64,000 nt of DNA from positions 62,001 through 126,000 of the forward strand of contig JAVBXP010000016.1 in assembly GCA_030824495.1 (NCBI GenBank). The letters are read 5' to 3'. The notes beneath the pieces are model-generated. The model worked only from the letters and a program-made list of their open reading frames with translations. It made no database searches and had not been told where the DNA came from. The DNA comes from a bacterium. GTDB taxonomy: Bacteria > Pseudomonadota > Alphaproteobacteria > Caulobacterales > Caulobacteraceae. A program made the translations under genes and the position numbers. This document shows, one piece after another, positions 1 through 9,076 of the stretch (its first letter is position 1; the number at the start of each line of letters is the position of its first letter).

Positions 1-355
1 CGGGACCCGCGCCGACCAGGGCGATGCGCTTGCCGTTGGAAACCGCGACCGGGACAGGAAGGCGGTCGGCGATGTCCTCCTTGTTGTCGGCCGCGACGCG
101 CTTCAGGCGGCAGATCGCCACTGGCTCGTCCTCGACCCGGCCCCGCCGACAGGCGGGCTCGCAAGGACGGTCGCAGGTCCGCCCGAGGATTCCCGGGAAG
201 ACGTTCGACTTCCAATTGACCATGTAGGCGTCGGTGTATCGCCCTTCGGCGATCAGGCGGATGTATTCTGGAACCGGCGTGTGGGCCGGACAGGCCCACT
301 GGCAATCGACAACTTTATGAAAGTAGTCAGGCCCCTCGGTACTGGTGCGCTGCAC
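1..355 (-). CDS. GltD-like NAD(P)/FAD oxidoreductase, N-terminal part (runs off left edge)
   Basis: The minus strand encodes the N-terminal Fe-S region of the glutamate synthase small-subunit-like family. Motifs seen are CQWACPAHTPVPEYI, RLIAEGRYTDAYMVN, GRTCDRPCEPACRRG and, at the edge, the start of the FAD-binding Rossmann loop IALVGAGP. The paired cysteine clusters normally bind 4Fe-4S centres that pass electrons between NAD(P)H/FAD and a partner. No ATG starts this frame before the in-frame stop at 425-427. A GTG at 353-355 is the most likely start; a TTG at 407-409 is the alternative. The C-terminal part lies outside the window, so the exact enzyme cannot be decided. Confidence 0.75.
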   Translation of the reverse strand, partial: MQRTSTEGPDYFHKVVDCQWACPAHTPVPEYIRLIAEGRYTDAYMVNWKSNVFPGILGRTCDRPCEPACRRGRVEDEPVAICRLKRVAADNKEDIADRLPVPVAVSNGKRIALVGAGP

Positions 356-690
356 AACGGCTTCCTTCCATAGACGCCTTTCTCTCGCGGATGCGCAGAC
401 GAGGGCCAATGAAAGCAGGCTCGCCTACCGCGACGCAGCGTTCGAGACGATGGTAGGACCGGTTCGGACCGTCAGCCAATACATTTCTTGACCAAAATGA
501 CGCCTCGGCTTGCATCTTGGTGACTGATGGACGCCTCAAGCGCGTCGATCGAGATCTGTTCGCCCTGAAGCGGAGCGCGCTCAACATGGCGTGATACGAG
601 GCTGCTGGAGCCTATTTGTTCCTTCCCGGCGCCTCGTTCTGCGTTAAGCTTTGCCTAACAGTTTCAGATCCCAGCCACGGAGGTGTTTCG
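356..690. other. intergenic region without recognised gene
   Basis: About 335 bases between the GltD-like gene and a possible small gene. Short open frames here have no family features and no convincing ribosome binding site. It probably holds the promoter of the leftward oxidoreductase gene. No clear repeat or hairpin was seen. Confidence 0.5.
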
Positions 691-855
691 ATGCCGAACC
701 AGATGTTCGAAGTAGCGTCGCCTTTCGAAGAAATCGATCTCGTCGATGGCGAGGGATTGGCTGATGACGCCCTGGATGCGCAGTCGTTGGAGATCAATGC
801 GCGTCGGGCGCTGGTCGAGAACGCTGAAAGCCTGCGGCTCGCGCGCTCGCTCTAG
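691..855 (+). CDS. possible small acidic protein, 54 aa
   Basis: An ATG at 691 is preceded by the strong ribosome binding site GGAGGTG about eight bases upstream. The 54-residue product is acidic (start MPNQMFEVASPFEEIDLVDG) and ends in a basic, amphipathic stretch around LVENAESLRLARSL. It has no cysteine, signal peptide or membrane segment. Third codon positions are GC-rich as in neighbouring real genes, which together with the RBS supports translation. I do not recognise a family. The open frame continues upstream to 616, but that part lacks an RBS. The complementary frame on the other strand is judged a shadow. Confidence 0.5.
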   Translation: MPNQMFEVASPFEEIDLVDGEGLADDALDAQSLEINARRALVENAESLRLARSL

Positions 856-930
856 GCCTATCACCACCGCCGAAAGCTAGCTCGGGCGCTGCCGTCGCCC
901 GAGGCGTCTTCATCAATTGCTCGACAAGAT

Positions 931-955
931 GGGGCGCGCGTTGATCGCGCGCCCC
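931..955. terminator. inverted repeat after malate synthase gene
   Basis: A perfect 10-bp stem, GGGGCGCGCG (931-940) against CGCGCGCCCC (946-955), encloses a 5-base loop nine bases past the glcB stop codon. No T-run follows on the minus strand, so it may need Rho or act mainly as a 3' stabiliser. Confidence 0.6.
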
Positions 956-963
956 ACTTGGCT

Positions 964-3114
964 TTAGCCCGCAGCGAGCTCGGCCTTACGCTCGCGGCGG
1001 CGGCGCTGGAGGATGTGCTCGGTGTAGCCATTCGGCTGCACCCGACCTTCAAAGACCAGTTCCAGCGCCGCCTGGTAGGCGATGCTGGCGGCGGGGTTTA
1101 CCGCCATCGCCTGATAGAGCGGATCGCTGGCGTTCTGGCCGTCAACGATCTTGGCCATGCGGGCAAAGGTTTCGCGCACCTGCTCCTCGGTGCAGATCCC
1201 GTGATGCAGCCAGTTGGCGATGTGCTGGCTGGAAATCCGCAGGGTCGCGCGGTCTTCCATCAGGCCCACATCGTGGATGTCCGGGACCTTGGAGCAGCCG
1301 ACGCCCTGGTCGATCCAGCGCACAACGTAGCCGAGGATGCCCTGGGCGTTGTTGTCGAGTTCTTCCTGGATGTCGGCGGCGTTCCAGTTCGAATGCGCGA
1401 GCGGCGGGGTAAGTAGGTCGTTGAGGCCGGTGACGCCGCCCGCACCCATGGACGCCTGAAGCGCCGGCACATCGACCTCGTGGTAGTGCAGCGCGTGGAG
1501 GACGGCGGCGGTAGGCGAGGGGACCCAGGCGGTGTTGGCGCCGGCCTTGGGGTGGCCGATCTTGGCCGCCATCATCGCCTGCATCATGTCGGGCGCGGCC
1601 CACATGCCCTTGCCGATCTGGGCGCGGCCGGGGAAGCCGGCGGCGAGCCCGATTTCGACGTTGCGCTTCTCATAGGCCGGCAGCCAGGGCTCGGCCTTGA
1701 TGGCGTCCTTGCGGACGATGGGGCCAGCTTCCATCGCCGTATGGATTTCGTCCCCGGTGCGATCGAGGAAGCCGGTGTTGATGAACACGATGCGGTTGCG
1801 CGCCGCGTGGATGCAGGCCGCTAGATTTGCGCTGGTGCGGCGCTCTTCGTCCATCACGCCCAGCTTGACGGTGTTGCGCTCAAGGCCCAGCGCGTCCTCG
1901 ACCAGGTCGAAGAGCCGGACCGCGAGTGCGACCTCGTCGGGGCCGTGCATTTTTGGCTTCACCACGTAGATCGAGCCGGCCGGGCTGTTGCGCCGGGCGC
2001 CCTTCAGGTCGTGCAGCGCGGCGGTCACGGTGATCAGCGCATCGACGACAGTCTCGAACACCGGCTCGCCATTGTAGCGCACGGCGTCGGTGAGCATGTG
2101 GTGGCCGACATTGCGCACCAACATCAGGCTGCGGCCCCGCAGGACCAGGTCGCCGCCGCCCGCTGCGGTGTAGCGGCGGTCCTCGTCAAGACGCCGGGTT
2201 TCGGTCCGGCCGCCCTTGGCGAAGCTGGCCGACAAATCGCCCCGCATCAGGCCCAGCCAATTGCGATAGACGCCGGCCTTGTCTTCGGCGTCGACGGTCG
2301 CGACCGAGTCTTCGCAGTCTTGGATGGCGGTGAGCGCGGCCTCGACCAGCACGTCGGAGACGCCGGCGGCGTCGTCCTTGCCGATCGAATGCTGACGGTC
2401 GATCTGGATCTCAAGATGCAGGCCGTTGTGGCGCAGCAGAACCCCCTCCGGGGCCTCGGCGCTACCGCGCCAGCCGACGAATTGCGCCGGCGTCGCCAGC
2501 GTCGCGTCCTGGCCATTGCTCAGGCGAACGACAAGCGCCCCGTTCGTCACGACATAGGAGGTAGCGTTGACGTGCGAGCCGCCGGAAAGCGGGGCGGCGC
2601 GATCGAGGAAGGCGCGAGCAAAGGCGATAACCTTGCCGCCGCGTTCGGTGTCGTAGCCCTTGGCGGCGATCACCGGAGCCAAGGCATCGGTGCCGTAGAG
2701 CGCGTCATAGAGGCTGCCCCAACGCGCGTTGGCGGCGTTCAAAGCAAACCGCCCGTTCGAAACCGGCACGACGAGTTGAGGGCCGGCGATCTTTGCGATC
2801 TCCGGATCAACGTTGTCGGTCGTAATCTGGAAGGCTTCGGGTTCGGGCAGCAGATAACCGATCTCGCGAAGGAAAGCGGTCTCCTCGGCGACGTCCAACG
2901 GACGCCCGCGGCGATCGCGCCACCATGCGTCGATCTTGGCCTGCAAGGCGTCGCGGTGCGCGAGCAGCTCATTGTTGCGCGGCGTGAAGTCGGCCAGGAT
3001 CTGCTCGAGCGCGGCCCAGAACGCCGCGGGCGCTACGCCGGTTTCAGGCAGCAGCTCGCCTTCTACAAAGGCGTGCAGGATGTCGTCGACCGAGAGGGCG
3101 TTGCTGATGTCCAT
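964..3114 (-). CDS. glcB: malate synthase G
   Basis: Condenses glyoxylate and acetyl-CoA to malate, the second step of the glyoxylate shunt, in the cytoplasm. The 716-residue length matches G-type malate synthases (about 720). Family landmarks are visible: LVRNVGHHM with Arg334, [14 protein letters not shown] (Glu423), [16 protein letters not shown] (Asp451) and [16 protein letters not shown] with Asp621. These line up with the arginine, the two magnesium ligands and the catalytic base known in the E. coli enzyme. The gene lies downstream of the RamB-like regulator on the same strand, 150 bases apart, and near the divergent isocitrate lyase gene. This supports joint control during growth on acetate or fatty acids. 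Confidence 0.97.
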   Translation of the reverse strand: MDISNALSVDDILHAFVEGELLPETGVAPAAFWAALEQILADFTPRNNELLAHRDALQAKIDAWWRDRRGRPLDVAEETAFLREIGYLLPEPEAFQITTDNVDPEIAKIAGPQLVVPVSNGRFALNAANARWGSLYDALYGTDALAPVIAAKGYDTERGGKVIAFARAFLDRAAPLSGGSHVNATSYVVTNGALVVRLSNGQDATLATPAQFVGWRGSAEAPEGVLLRHNGLHLEIQIDRQHSIGKDDAAGVSDVLVEAALTAIQDCEDSVATVDAEDKAGVYRNWLGLMRGDLSASFAKGGRTETRRLDEDRRYTAAGGGDLVLRGRSLMLVRNVGHHMLTDAVRYNGEPVFETVVDALITVTAALHDLKGARRNSPAGSIYVVKPKMHGPDEVALAVRLFDLVEDALGLERNTVKLGVMDEERRTSANLAACIHAARNRIVFINTGFLDRTGDEIHTAMEAGPIVRKDAIKAEPWLPAYEKRNVEIGLAAGFPGRAQIGKGMWAAPDMMQAMMAAKIGHPKAGANTAWVPSPTAAVLHALHYHEVDVPALQASMGAGGVTGLNDLLTPPLAHSNWNAADIQEELDNNAQGILGYVVRWIDQGVGCSKVPDIHDVGLMEDRATLRISSQHIANWLHHGICTEEQVRETFARMAKIVDGQNASDPLYQAMAVNPAASIAYQAALELVFEGRVQPNGYTEHILQRRRRERKAELAAG

Positions 3115-3264
3115 TTGCGTACTGGGCTCTCAATAAATGCGTCCTACAGTCCGCCGCATCGGCGACGAACCAATCTTGCAGGGCGCTTTACTGCACGGAA
3201 GCGCGTCGCTTTGAAGCCCCTAATCGGTGTTAGGCGAGTTTCAGCCTCGACGTCCGTGAGGCGG

Positions 3265-4683
3265 TCAGGTGTCCGAAAAGCCGAAGGGCGCGCTCGTGCG
3301 GCGGATGTCGTCGGAGAGGATTTGGCGGCCTATCGGCGGCGCTGACCTGGCCGTGCATTCCGTCCGGTGGCAGAGGCGGCAGGTGACCCCGATGGGCGTC
3401 GCAGTCTCGGGCCCGAACCCTGGTCGATCCTGGGTGTAGATCAGGCGGTGGGCGTGCTCGGCCGCGCAGCCCAGAGCGATGGCGCGCTCCACCTTTGGCG
3501 CGCCGTATGCGCCGCCGCCGGCTGTGACTGTGCGCGCGATGGAGAAGAACCGCTGACCGTCCGGCAGCTCCAGCCACTGGGTGACGATCTCGCGCGGGGT
3601 TTTGAACGCCTGATGCACCGACCAGAGCGGGCAGCCGCCGCCATGGCGGGCGAAGGGGAATCCGGCGCCGTCCAGTCGCTTGGAAACGTTTCCCGCTGGG
3701 TCCACCCGTATGAAGAAGAACGGCACCCGCTCCTGGCCGGGCTTCTGCAGGGTCGTCAGGCGGTGGGCGGTCTGCTCGAAGCTGGCGCTGAACTGGCGCC
3801 CTAGGGCCTCGACGTCGTAGCGCCGAGCTTCGGCCGCCTTGGCGAACGCGGTGTAGGGCATCAGCAGCGCGGCGGCGGCGTAGCTGGCCAGGGCTCGGCG
3901 GGTCAGGCGCTCGCCGCTTTCCGTGACGAAGGCCCCTTCGTTGGCCACAGCGTCGATGTCGTCGCGCATTTCCAGATAGGCGAGCTGCAGCGCGAGCTGG
4001 AAGAGCTGGCTGGCGGTGTCCAGTCCGTCGTCGAGGAGGATTTCCTTGCGGTGTCGGTCAAGCCTGCGGATCGAGCCGACCATGACGCTGGAGGGGAGGC
4101 GGCGGACCCGCAAATTGTGCCGAGCCTTCAGGTAGCCGACGATGTTGTCATGGTTGCTGACCGCCTGGGCTAGCCGTTCGGCGGCGTCGTCCAGGGTTGG
4201 AAAGCTGTTGCGGCGAGCCGCGAGGAACCGCCGCGACTCGGCGACAGGATCGGGCGCGTCCGAGCCGCGCCCGCCGGTGGCCAGCGCCTCGGCCCCGCGG
4301 TCGGCTAGCGCCAGCTGCTCCTCCTGATAGGCCGTGTAGAGCCGCAGCAAGGCCTCGGTGATCCCGGGGAAGTTCGTGGTGACGTCGGCGGTCTCCAGCG
4401 CAGGCAGGTCGATGTCGGTGAACATCGGGTCCTTCAGCACCCCCTGGAGGCGGGCCGCGTCGTCCGAGCCGCCGTCGCCGGCGAGCGCAGCCATATCCAT
4501 CTTGTAGGTCTGGGAGAGGCGCAGCAGCATCTCGGCGCTGAGCGGCCGGTGATTGCGTTCCAGCAGGGCGATATAGGAGGCCGAGACATCAAGGTCGGCG
4601 GCCATATCGGCCTGGGTCAGGCCATGGTCGCGACGAAGGCGCCTGAGGCTCGGCCCGACATAGAGGCGGCGTTCCGGCAGCAT
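3265..4683 (-). CDS. RamB/ScfR-like regulator of the glyoxylate shunt (XRE HTH plus DUF2083)
   Basis: A 472-residue regulator. An N-terminal XRE helix-turn-helix (residues about 8-62; LRRLRRDHGLTQADMAADL) is followed by an ImmA/IrrE-like middle region (about 170-290). The C-terminal DUF2083 region carries a conserved cysteine cluster, TCRLCHRTECTARSAPPIGR. This architecture is known from short-chain fatty acid regulators such as RamB, which control aceA, aceB and propionate genes. Its place between divergent aceA and co-directional glcB supports that role. The ligand may be an acyl-CoA (inference). It probably binds the repeats at 4701-4746 and so may autoregulate. Confidence 0.9.
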   Translation of the reverse strand: MLPERRLYVGPSLRRLRRDHGLTQADMAADLDVSASYIALLERNHRPLSAEMLLRLSQTYKMDMAALAGDGGSDDAARLQGVLKDPMFTDIDLPALETADVTTNFPGITEALLRLYTAYQEEQLALADRGAEALATGGRGSDAPDPVAESRRFLAARRNSFPTLDDAAERLAQAVSNHDNIVGYLKARHNLRVRRLPSSVMVGSIRRLDRHRKEILLDDGLDTASQLFQLALQLAYLEMRDDIDAVANEGAFVTESGERLTRRALASYAAAALLMPYTAFAKAAEARRYDVEALGRQFSASFEQTAHRLTTLQKPGQERVPFFFIRVDPAGNVSKRLDGAGFPFARHGGGCPLWSVHQAFKTPREIVTQWLELPDGQRFFSIARTVTAGGGAYGAPKVERAIALGCAAEHAHRLIYTQDRPGFGPETATPIGVTCRLCHRTECTARSAPPIGRQILSDDIRRTSAPFGFSDT

Positions 4684-4700
4684 TTCTAGACTCCGCTGTG

Positions 4701-4746
4701 TGTAGAGTTCTTACATCACTACAAGGGACGTCTGTAAAGTTTGACA
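4701..4746. promoter_or_regulatory. putative operator pair between aceA and its regulator
   Basis: TGTAGAGTTCTTACA (4701-4715) and TGTAAAGTTTGACA (4733-4746) share TGTA(G/A)AGTT. They start 32 bases apart, about three helical turns. The first is also an imperfect TGTA-N7-TACA palindrome. They sit in the 163-base divergent gap and are the best candidates for binding by the adjacent XRE/DUF2083 regulator. The second ends in TTGACA, which could serve as a -35 element for aceA. Confidence 0.55.
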
Positions 4747-4846
4747 TCTGCACCTCGCGCGGACTCCACAGGCCGAGAATGGCGCTGTACGTCGCCAGCC
4801 AAGTACCGGGTCCTCAGTTTCCCCCGGCTGATCGCGGAAGAGGCAC

Positions 4847-6439
4847 ATGTCGTATCAAGACCACATCATTCAGATGAGCCAGCTCATTGAGAGCAAGAAG
4901 GGCCCTTGGACCGGCATCGACGCCGAGTCCGTGGCTCGTATGCGTCTCCAGAACCGTTTCAAGACCGGTCTGGAAATCGCCCGCTACACCGCCGACATCA
5001 TGCGCAAGGACATGGACGCCTACGACGCGGACTCGTCCAAGTACACCCAGTCGCTGGGCTGCTGGCACGGCTTCATCGGCCAACAAAAGCTGATCTCGAT
5101 CAAGAAGCACTTCGGCACCACCGACCGTCGCTACCTCTACCTGTCGGGTTGGATGGTCGCTGCTCTGCGTTCGGAATTCGGCCCGCTGCCGGACCAGTCG
5201 ATGCACGAGAAGACCTCCGTCCCGGCTCTGATCGAAGAACTGTACACCTTCCTGCGTCAGGCTGACGCCCGTGAACTGGGCGGCATGTTCCGCGAGATCG
5301 ACGCCGCCCGCGAAGCTGGCGACAAGGCCAAGGAAGCCAAGCTGCTCGAAGCCGTCGACAACTATCAGACCCACGTCGTTCCGGTCATCGCCGACATCGA
5401 CGCCGGTTTCGGCAACGCCGAAGCGACCTACCTGCTGGCCAAGAAGATGATCGAAGCCGGCGCCTGCGCCCTGCAGATCGAAAACCAAGTGTCCGACGAA
5501 AAGCAGTGCGGCCACCAGGACGGTAAGGTCACCGTTCCGCATGACGACTTCCTCGCCAAGGTCCGCGCCTGCCGCTACGCCTTCCTCGAGCTGGGCGTTG
5601 AGAACGGCATCATCGTCACCCGCACCGACTCGCTGGGCGCTGGCCTGACCAAGCAAATCGCCGTCAGCCACACCCCGGGCGACCTGGGCGACCAATACAA
5701 CAGCTTCCTCGACTGCGAAGAAATCTCGCCCGCCGACCTGAGCAACGGCGACGTGATCATCAACCGCAATGGCAAGCTGCTGCGTCCGAAGCGTCTGCCG
5801 TCGAACCTGTTCCAGTTCCGCGAAGGCACCGGCGAAGACCGCTGCGTCCTCGACAGCATCACCTCGCTGCAAAACGGCGCCGACCTGCTGTGGATCGAAA
5901 CCGAGAAGCCCCACGTCGAGCAGATCGCCGGCATGATGGATCGCGTTCGCGAAGTGATCCCCAACGCCAAGCTGGTCTACAACAACTCGCCGTCCTTCAA
6001 CTGGACCCTAAACTTCCGCCAGCAGGTGTTCGACGCCTACAAGGCGGCGGGCAAGGATGTCTCGGCCTATGACCGCGACAAGCTGATGAGCGTTGACTAC
6101 GACGGCACCGATCTGGCCGACGAAGCCGACGAACGCATCCGCACCTTCCAAGCGGACGGCGCCAAGCGCGCTGGCATCTTCCACCACCTGATCACGCTGC
6201 CGACCTACCACACGGCCGCGCTGTCGACCGACAACCTGGCGAAGGAATACTTCGGTTCGCAAGGCATGCTCGGCTACGTGAAGGGCGTCCAACGTAAGGA
6301 AATCCGCGAAGGCATCGCCTGCGTGAAGCACCAGAACATGTCGGGCTCCGACATGGGTGACGATCACAAGGAATACTTCGCCGGCGAAGCGGCCCTGAAG
6401 GCCGGCGGCGCGCACAACACGATGAACCAGTTCGCCTAA
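4847..6439 (+). CDS. aceA: isocitrate lyase
   Basis: Cleaves isocitrate into glyoxylate and succinate, the first step of the glyoxylate shunt. The 530-residue product is of the long Pseudomonas-like type. The active-site loop reads DEKQCGHQDGKV, so the usual KKCGH signature is KQCGH, a variant typical of this subfamily. Other family segments include GCWHGFIGQQKL near the N terminus, DIDAGFGNAEATYLLAKKMI, and VYNNSPSFNWTLNFRQQ near the C terminus. The start ATG follows GAAGAGG. Codon use is strongly biased to C-ending codons, more than in the neighbours, which suggests high expression. It diverges from its likely regulator and ends at a strong terminator. Confidence 0.97.
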   Translation: MSYQDHIIQMSQLIESKKGPWTGIDAESVARMRLQNRFKTGLEIARYTADIMRKDMDAYDADSSKYTQSLGCWHGFIGQQKLISIKKHFGTTDRRYLYLSGWMVAALRSEFGPLPDQSMHEKTSVPALIEELYTFLRQADARELGGMFREIDAAREAGDKAKEAKLLEAVDNYQTHVVPVIADIDAGFGNAEATYLLAKKMIEAGACALQIENQVSDEKQCGHQDGKVTVPHDDFLAKVRACRYAFLELGVENGIIVTRTDSLGAGLTKQIAVSHTPGDLGDQYNSFLDCEEISPADLSNGDVIINRNGKLLRPKRLPSNLFQFREGTGEDRCVLDSITSLQNGADLLWIETEKPHVEQIAGMMDRVREVIPNAKLVYNNSPSFNWTLNFRQQVFDAYKAAGKDVSAYDRDKLMSVDYDGTDLADEADERIRTFQADGAKRAGIFHHLITLPTYHTAALSTDNLAKEYFGSQGMLGYVKGVQRKEIREGIACVKHQNMSGSDMGDDHKEYFAGEAALKAGGAHNTMNQFA

Positions 6440-6467
6440 GCCGAACTAGACATCGACTAGAACGACA

Positions 6468-6505
6468 AAGCGGCCTGGGGTTCACACCCCAGGCCGCTTC
6501 TTTTT
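6468..6505 (+). terminator. intrinsic terminator of aceA
   Basis: A perfect 14-bp stem, AAGCGGCCTGGGGT (6468-6481) with ACCCCAGGCCGCTT (6486-6499), has a 4-base loop and is followed by CTTTTT. It separates aceA from the convergent DUF4387 gene. Confidence 0.93.
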
Positions 6506-6520
6506 GAGTGGAGCCCGGGA

Positions 6521-6829
6521 TCAGGCCAGCACGATGTCCAGCATGGGAACGAACTGTTGGCCGCTATGCATGTCGCGCTCCAGCACTCCGCCTTGCGGTT
6601 GACTGCGGGGGATGGAGATCTTGACCACGTTCAGCGTATCGACCTTGAAGCGTCGCACGGCCTGGGCCTCTACCCCATAGAGACGTCCGATGGCCGCGGC
6701 TGAAATGGCCGGATCATCGCTGTACCTCTGATAGGCGTCCTGCCCATCGAAAAAGAGGTCGATGGTCACCCAGAACGGCCCAGCGTTCTTGGAGCGGACG
6801 TAGCGGCAGACGTCGTTCAACTTAGGCAT
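6521..6829 (-). CDS. DUF4387 family protein
   Basis: A 102-residue cytoplasmic protein (MPKLNDVCRYVRSKNAGPFW, later IDLFFDGQDAYQRY and LNVVKISIPRSQPQGG). It matches my memory of DUF4387, a small domain that occurs next to or fused with AtuA/DUF1446 proteins. It overlaps the upstream AtuA-like gene by 8 bases, so the two are translationally coupled and probably form one complex. The molecular function of the family is not established. A role in branched acyl-CoA or terpene catabolism is inferred only from the partner. Confidence 0.8.
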   Translation of the reverse strand: MPKLNDVCRYVRSKNAGPFWVTIDLFFDGQDAYQRYSDDPAISAAAIGRLYGVEAQAVRRFKVDTLNVVKISIPRSQPQGGVLERDMHSGQQFVPMLDIVLA

Positions 6830-8279
6830 CGGCCGAAACTCCCTCTTTGCTGGGTACGTTCACCCAGCGCGTCCGCATCAGCTCGAACGGCGTCGCTACT
6901 TCTACGACGTGGTTGAGGTGAAACTCGAAAACCTGCCCGCGCTCGATTTCCGCGGGGGAGAACGGGAAGGCGTAGCTCGGCAGTTCCTTTCCTTCCCGGA
7001 CCGGGAAGTGGAAGAACATCGGGTTGCAGATCTTCGCGATCTCGGTGGCGAGCGCCTGAGTGGCGGCGGTGGCCACGAACAGCAGGCCGATCTCGCGGGG
7101 AGGCGTGGCTCCCTCGGGCGGGGTTCGGCCGGAGACGGCGTTCCAGCCATAGGGACGAAGCGAAATATCGGCGCCTTCGGCTTGGGCGCCCAGCGTGCGC
7201 TCGACCTTGCGCTTCAGGGCGTGCGACATCCGGGCGAGGAAGCCGTCCACGTCTTCCAGCACGGCGGGATCTTCTATGCCGACCAGCATGATGGTCTGGA
7301 ACGGGCCGCCACCGGCGCCTTCCAGCTTCATCGTGTAGGGGCCCGGGGTCCAGCGCGACCCGGTGACCCGCACGCTGCGCTCGTCAATCGCGACGTACTG
7401 CGCGTCGGTGACATCCAGGACGCCGCCGGGCTCCACAAGGCGGAAGGGGTCGCTGTTCTCGTACAGCATATGGGTAGAGACGGTCTGGGGCGTGCAGCGA
7501 TTGGCTGGCGACAGCGGAGCGATCGCAAAGCCCCCTCGATCGACGCTCATCACTACGCCGGGGCTGGTGGGGTTGACCGTGCAGAGGCCGCCACACTCGG
7601 CGATCTTGGCTGCGTGCCAGGCCGCGCCGGGGTGCTCTCCGCGCAGCAAGGCGACCGCGGCCAGCACCGCAGTATCGGTCGTTCGACCACCAAGGACGAT
7701 GTCGGCGCCTTGTTCGACGGCGGCCATGTACGGTTCTGGTCCCAGCAGCGCGACGATATGCATGCAGGCGTCGATGGAGGCTCCGCTCAGTTCTCCCATC
7801 GGGGCGAGGGGACGAACCGCTCCGGCGGCGGCCTTTGCTTTCAGGAGAGCCTTATCCTGCTCGGAATAGAGGACCGCTATGCGTGGCGTCGAACCCTGCT
7901 CTAGCGCGAGCTCAAGAACGATCTCCAAGGTCCAGTCGAGCGCCATGTCGCACCCGGATGTCCCGCAAGACCCGATCAACAGCGGAACGCCGGCTTTCTG
8001 CCGGGCGGCCATCAGCAGGCCGAGGTCACGCTTGACCGCTTGGCGGCTATATTTCGACTTGCCGCTGGCCAGATAGGCGGGGCCGCTGTCGGTGGAGCCG
8101 GCGTCCAGGGCGATAGCGTGCGGGTTTAAGGCCAGGCCGGATTCCAACTCGTCGGCGCGGACGCCAGAGCCGAGCGCGCCAGCCGGCACGAGGATGCGGG
8201 TCGAGTTGTCGGAATCTGCCATGGGGGAATCGTAGACCCGGGAGATTGCTCGTTCCACCTCCGAGATATCCCCGCCCAT
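6822..8279 (-). CDS. AtuA-like acyclic terpene utilisation protein (DUF1446)
   Basis: A 485-residue protein with the DUF1446/AtuA N-terminal signature ILVPAGALGSGV and AIALDAGSTDSGPAYLASGK, then LLIGSCGTSGCD and VLGGRTTDTAVLAAVAL. AtuA belongs to a pathway for acyclic terpene (citronellol/geraniol) degradation in Pseudomonas, but its own chemistry is poorly defined. The ATG at 8277-8279 is preceded by GAGG, and the gap to the upstream gene is ten bases. An internal ATG at 8222 lacks an RBS. No atuC/atuF carboxylase genes are seen nearby, so the substrate here is open. Confidence 0.8.
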   Translation of the reverse strand: MGGDISEVERAISRVYDSPMADSDNSTRILVPAGALGSGVRADELESGLALNPHAIALDAGSTDSGPAYLASGKSKYSRQAVKRDLGLLMAARQKAGVPLLIGSCGTSGCDMALDWTLEIVLELALEQGSTPRIAVLYSEQDKALLKAKAAAGAVRPLAPMGELSGASIDACMHIVALLGPEPYMAAVEQGADIVLGGRTTDTAVLAAVALLRGEHPGAAWHAAKIAECGGLCTVNPTSPGVVMSVDRGGFAIAPLSPANRCTPQTVSTHMLYENSDPFRLVEPGGVLDVTDAQYVAIDERSVRVTGSRWTPGPYTMKLEGAGGGPFQTIMLVGIEDPAVLEDVDGFLARMSHALKRKVERTLGAQAEGADISLRPYGWNAVSGRTPPEGATPPREIGLLFVATAATQALATEIAKICNPMFFHFPVREGKELPSYAFPFSPAEIERGQVFEFHLNHVVEVATPFELMRTRWVNVPSKEGVSADA

Positions 8280-8289
8280 GCCGGCGACC

Positions 8290-9018
8290 TCAGGGCTTCG
8301 GCGGCGGCGCCAGGCTGAACTTGGTGCGATCGGCGGGGATGAAATCGACGCGCTCTACGATGCGCTCCTGGGGGCTGGTCAAATCGCCGCCGTAGGACTT
8401 CGCCTTGAACGGGACGAGGACCGGCCCGATGCGGCGATAGTCGGACAGTTCCGTGGTGACCGATGCGCCGCCGGCGTTGTCCACGATGAGACCCAACAGA
8501 CCGGTGCCACGATCGAACCACAGGTCGCGTGGCTTGCCGCCCGCAGGCTGGATTTTCACGACATCAAAGGACCGACCCTGGCTTTGCCGGACGCCAAGAT
8601 GAACGCTGCGCAGGTCGAACCGGCTGGGGTAAAAGTAGCCGTAGGCTCCGAAAAATGCGTCTGAACGGACGCGTCCAACCACCGCGGGATCGACGGAGCC
8701 GGTGAGGACGCCGTTGGCCAGGATCCGCCATTCGGCCGCGCCGTTGTAGCCTTGGACGTGTTTCCCGGCTGCCGTCATGGTCTCCGTGCGATCGCCATAT
8801 CGCAAGGGATCGGTCCAACGCTCATAGCGTTCGCCCCCTTCCATGCCGACTTCATGCAGCCCGCGCAGGAGGTTCCAGCCAGAGCCGCCGGACGCCGCGC
8901 GCGCGCGATCCAGAACACGCTGCGCCGCGGGGGAGTTCTGGGCCTGAGCACTGCCGCCAAGGCAGAACGCGACGGCGATTGACGCCACGAAAAGCTGGCG
9001 GGTGGGCGATATCGACAT
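8290..9018 (-). CDS. exported protein of unknown function
   Basis: A 242-residue protein with a clear Sec signal peptide (SISPTRQLFVASIAVAFCLG, cleavage after about AQA). The mature part is beta-rich, with phrases such as ERWTDPLRYGDRTE, VQGYNGAAEWRI and RDLWFDRGTGLLGLIVD. This layout resembles the LolA/LppX-like lipoprotein-carrier fold or the domain that precedes some periplasmic aspartyl proteases, but I cannot assign it. It lies 58 bases after kdpE on the same strand and 10 bases before the AtuA-like gene, so it could be cotranscribed with either. Confidence 0.65.
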   Translation of the reverse strand: MSISPTRQLFVASIAVAFCLGGSAQAQNSPAAQRVLDRARAASGGSGWNLLRGLHEVGMEGGERYERWTDPLRYGDRTETMTAAGKHVQGYNGAAEWRILANGVLTGSVDPAVVGRVRSDAFFGAYGYFYPSRFDLRSVHLGVRQSQGRSFDVVKIQPAGGKPRDLWFDRGTGLLGLIVDNAGGASVTTELSDYRRIGPVLVPFKAKSYGGDLTSPQERIVERVDFIPADRTKFSLAPPPKP

Positions 9019-9076
9019 GGGCGGAAACCAAACCGCGAAGGGTGTTCAGAATGCGGCCATCTGGCCGATGGAAAAT

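Noticed and set aside
327-587. Minus-strand frame of 86 codons near the left edge
   Set aside because: Arginine/serine-rich, no RBS, and it overlaps the better supported GltD-like frame.
1945-3345. Plus-strand open frame of 466 codons over malate synthase
   Set aside because: It mirrors the glcB codons on the other strand and resembles nothing; glcB has all catalytic residues.
4814-5914. Minus-strand open frame of 366 codons opposite aceA
   Set aside because: A product of the strong C-ending codon bias of aceA; valine/glycine-rich without domains.
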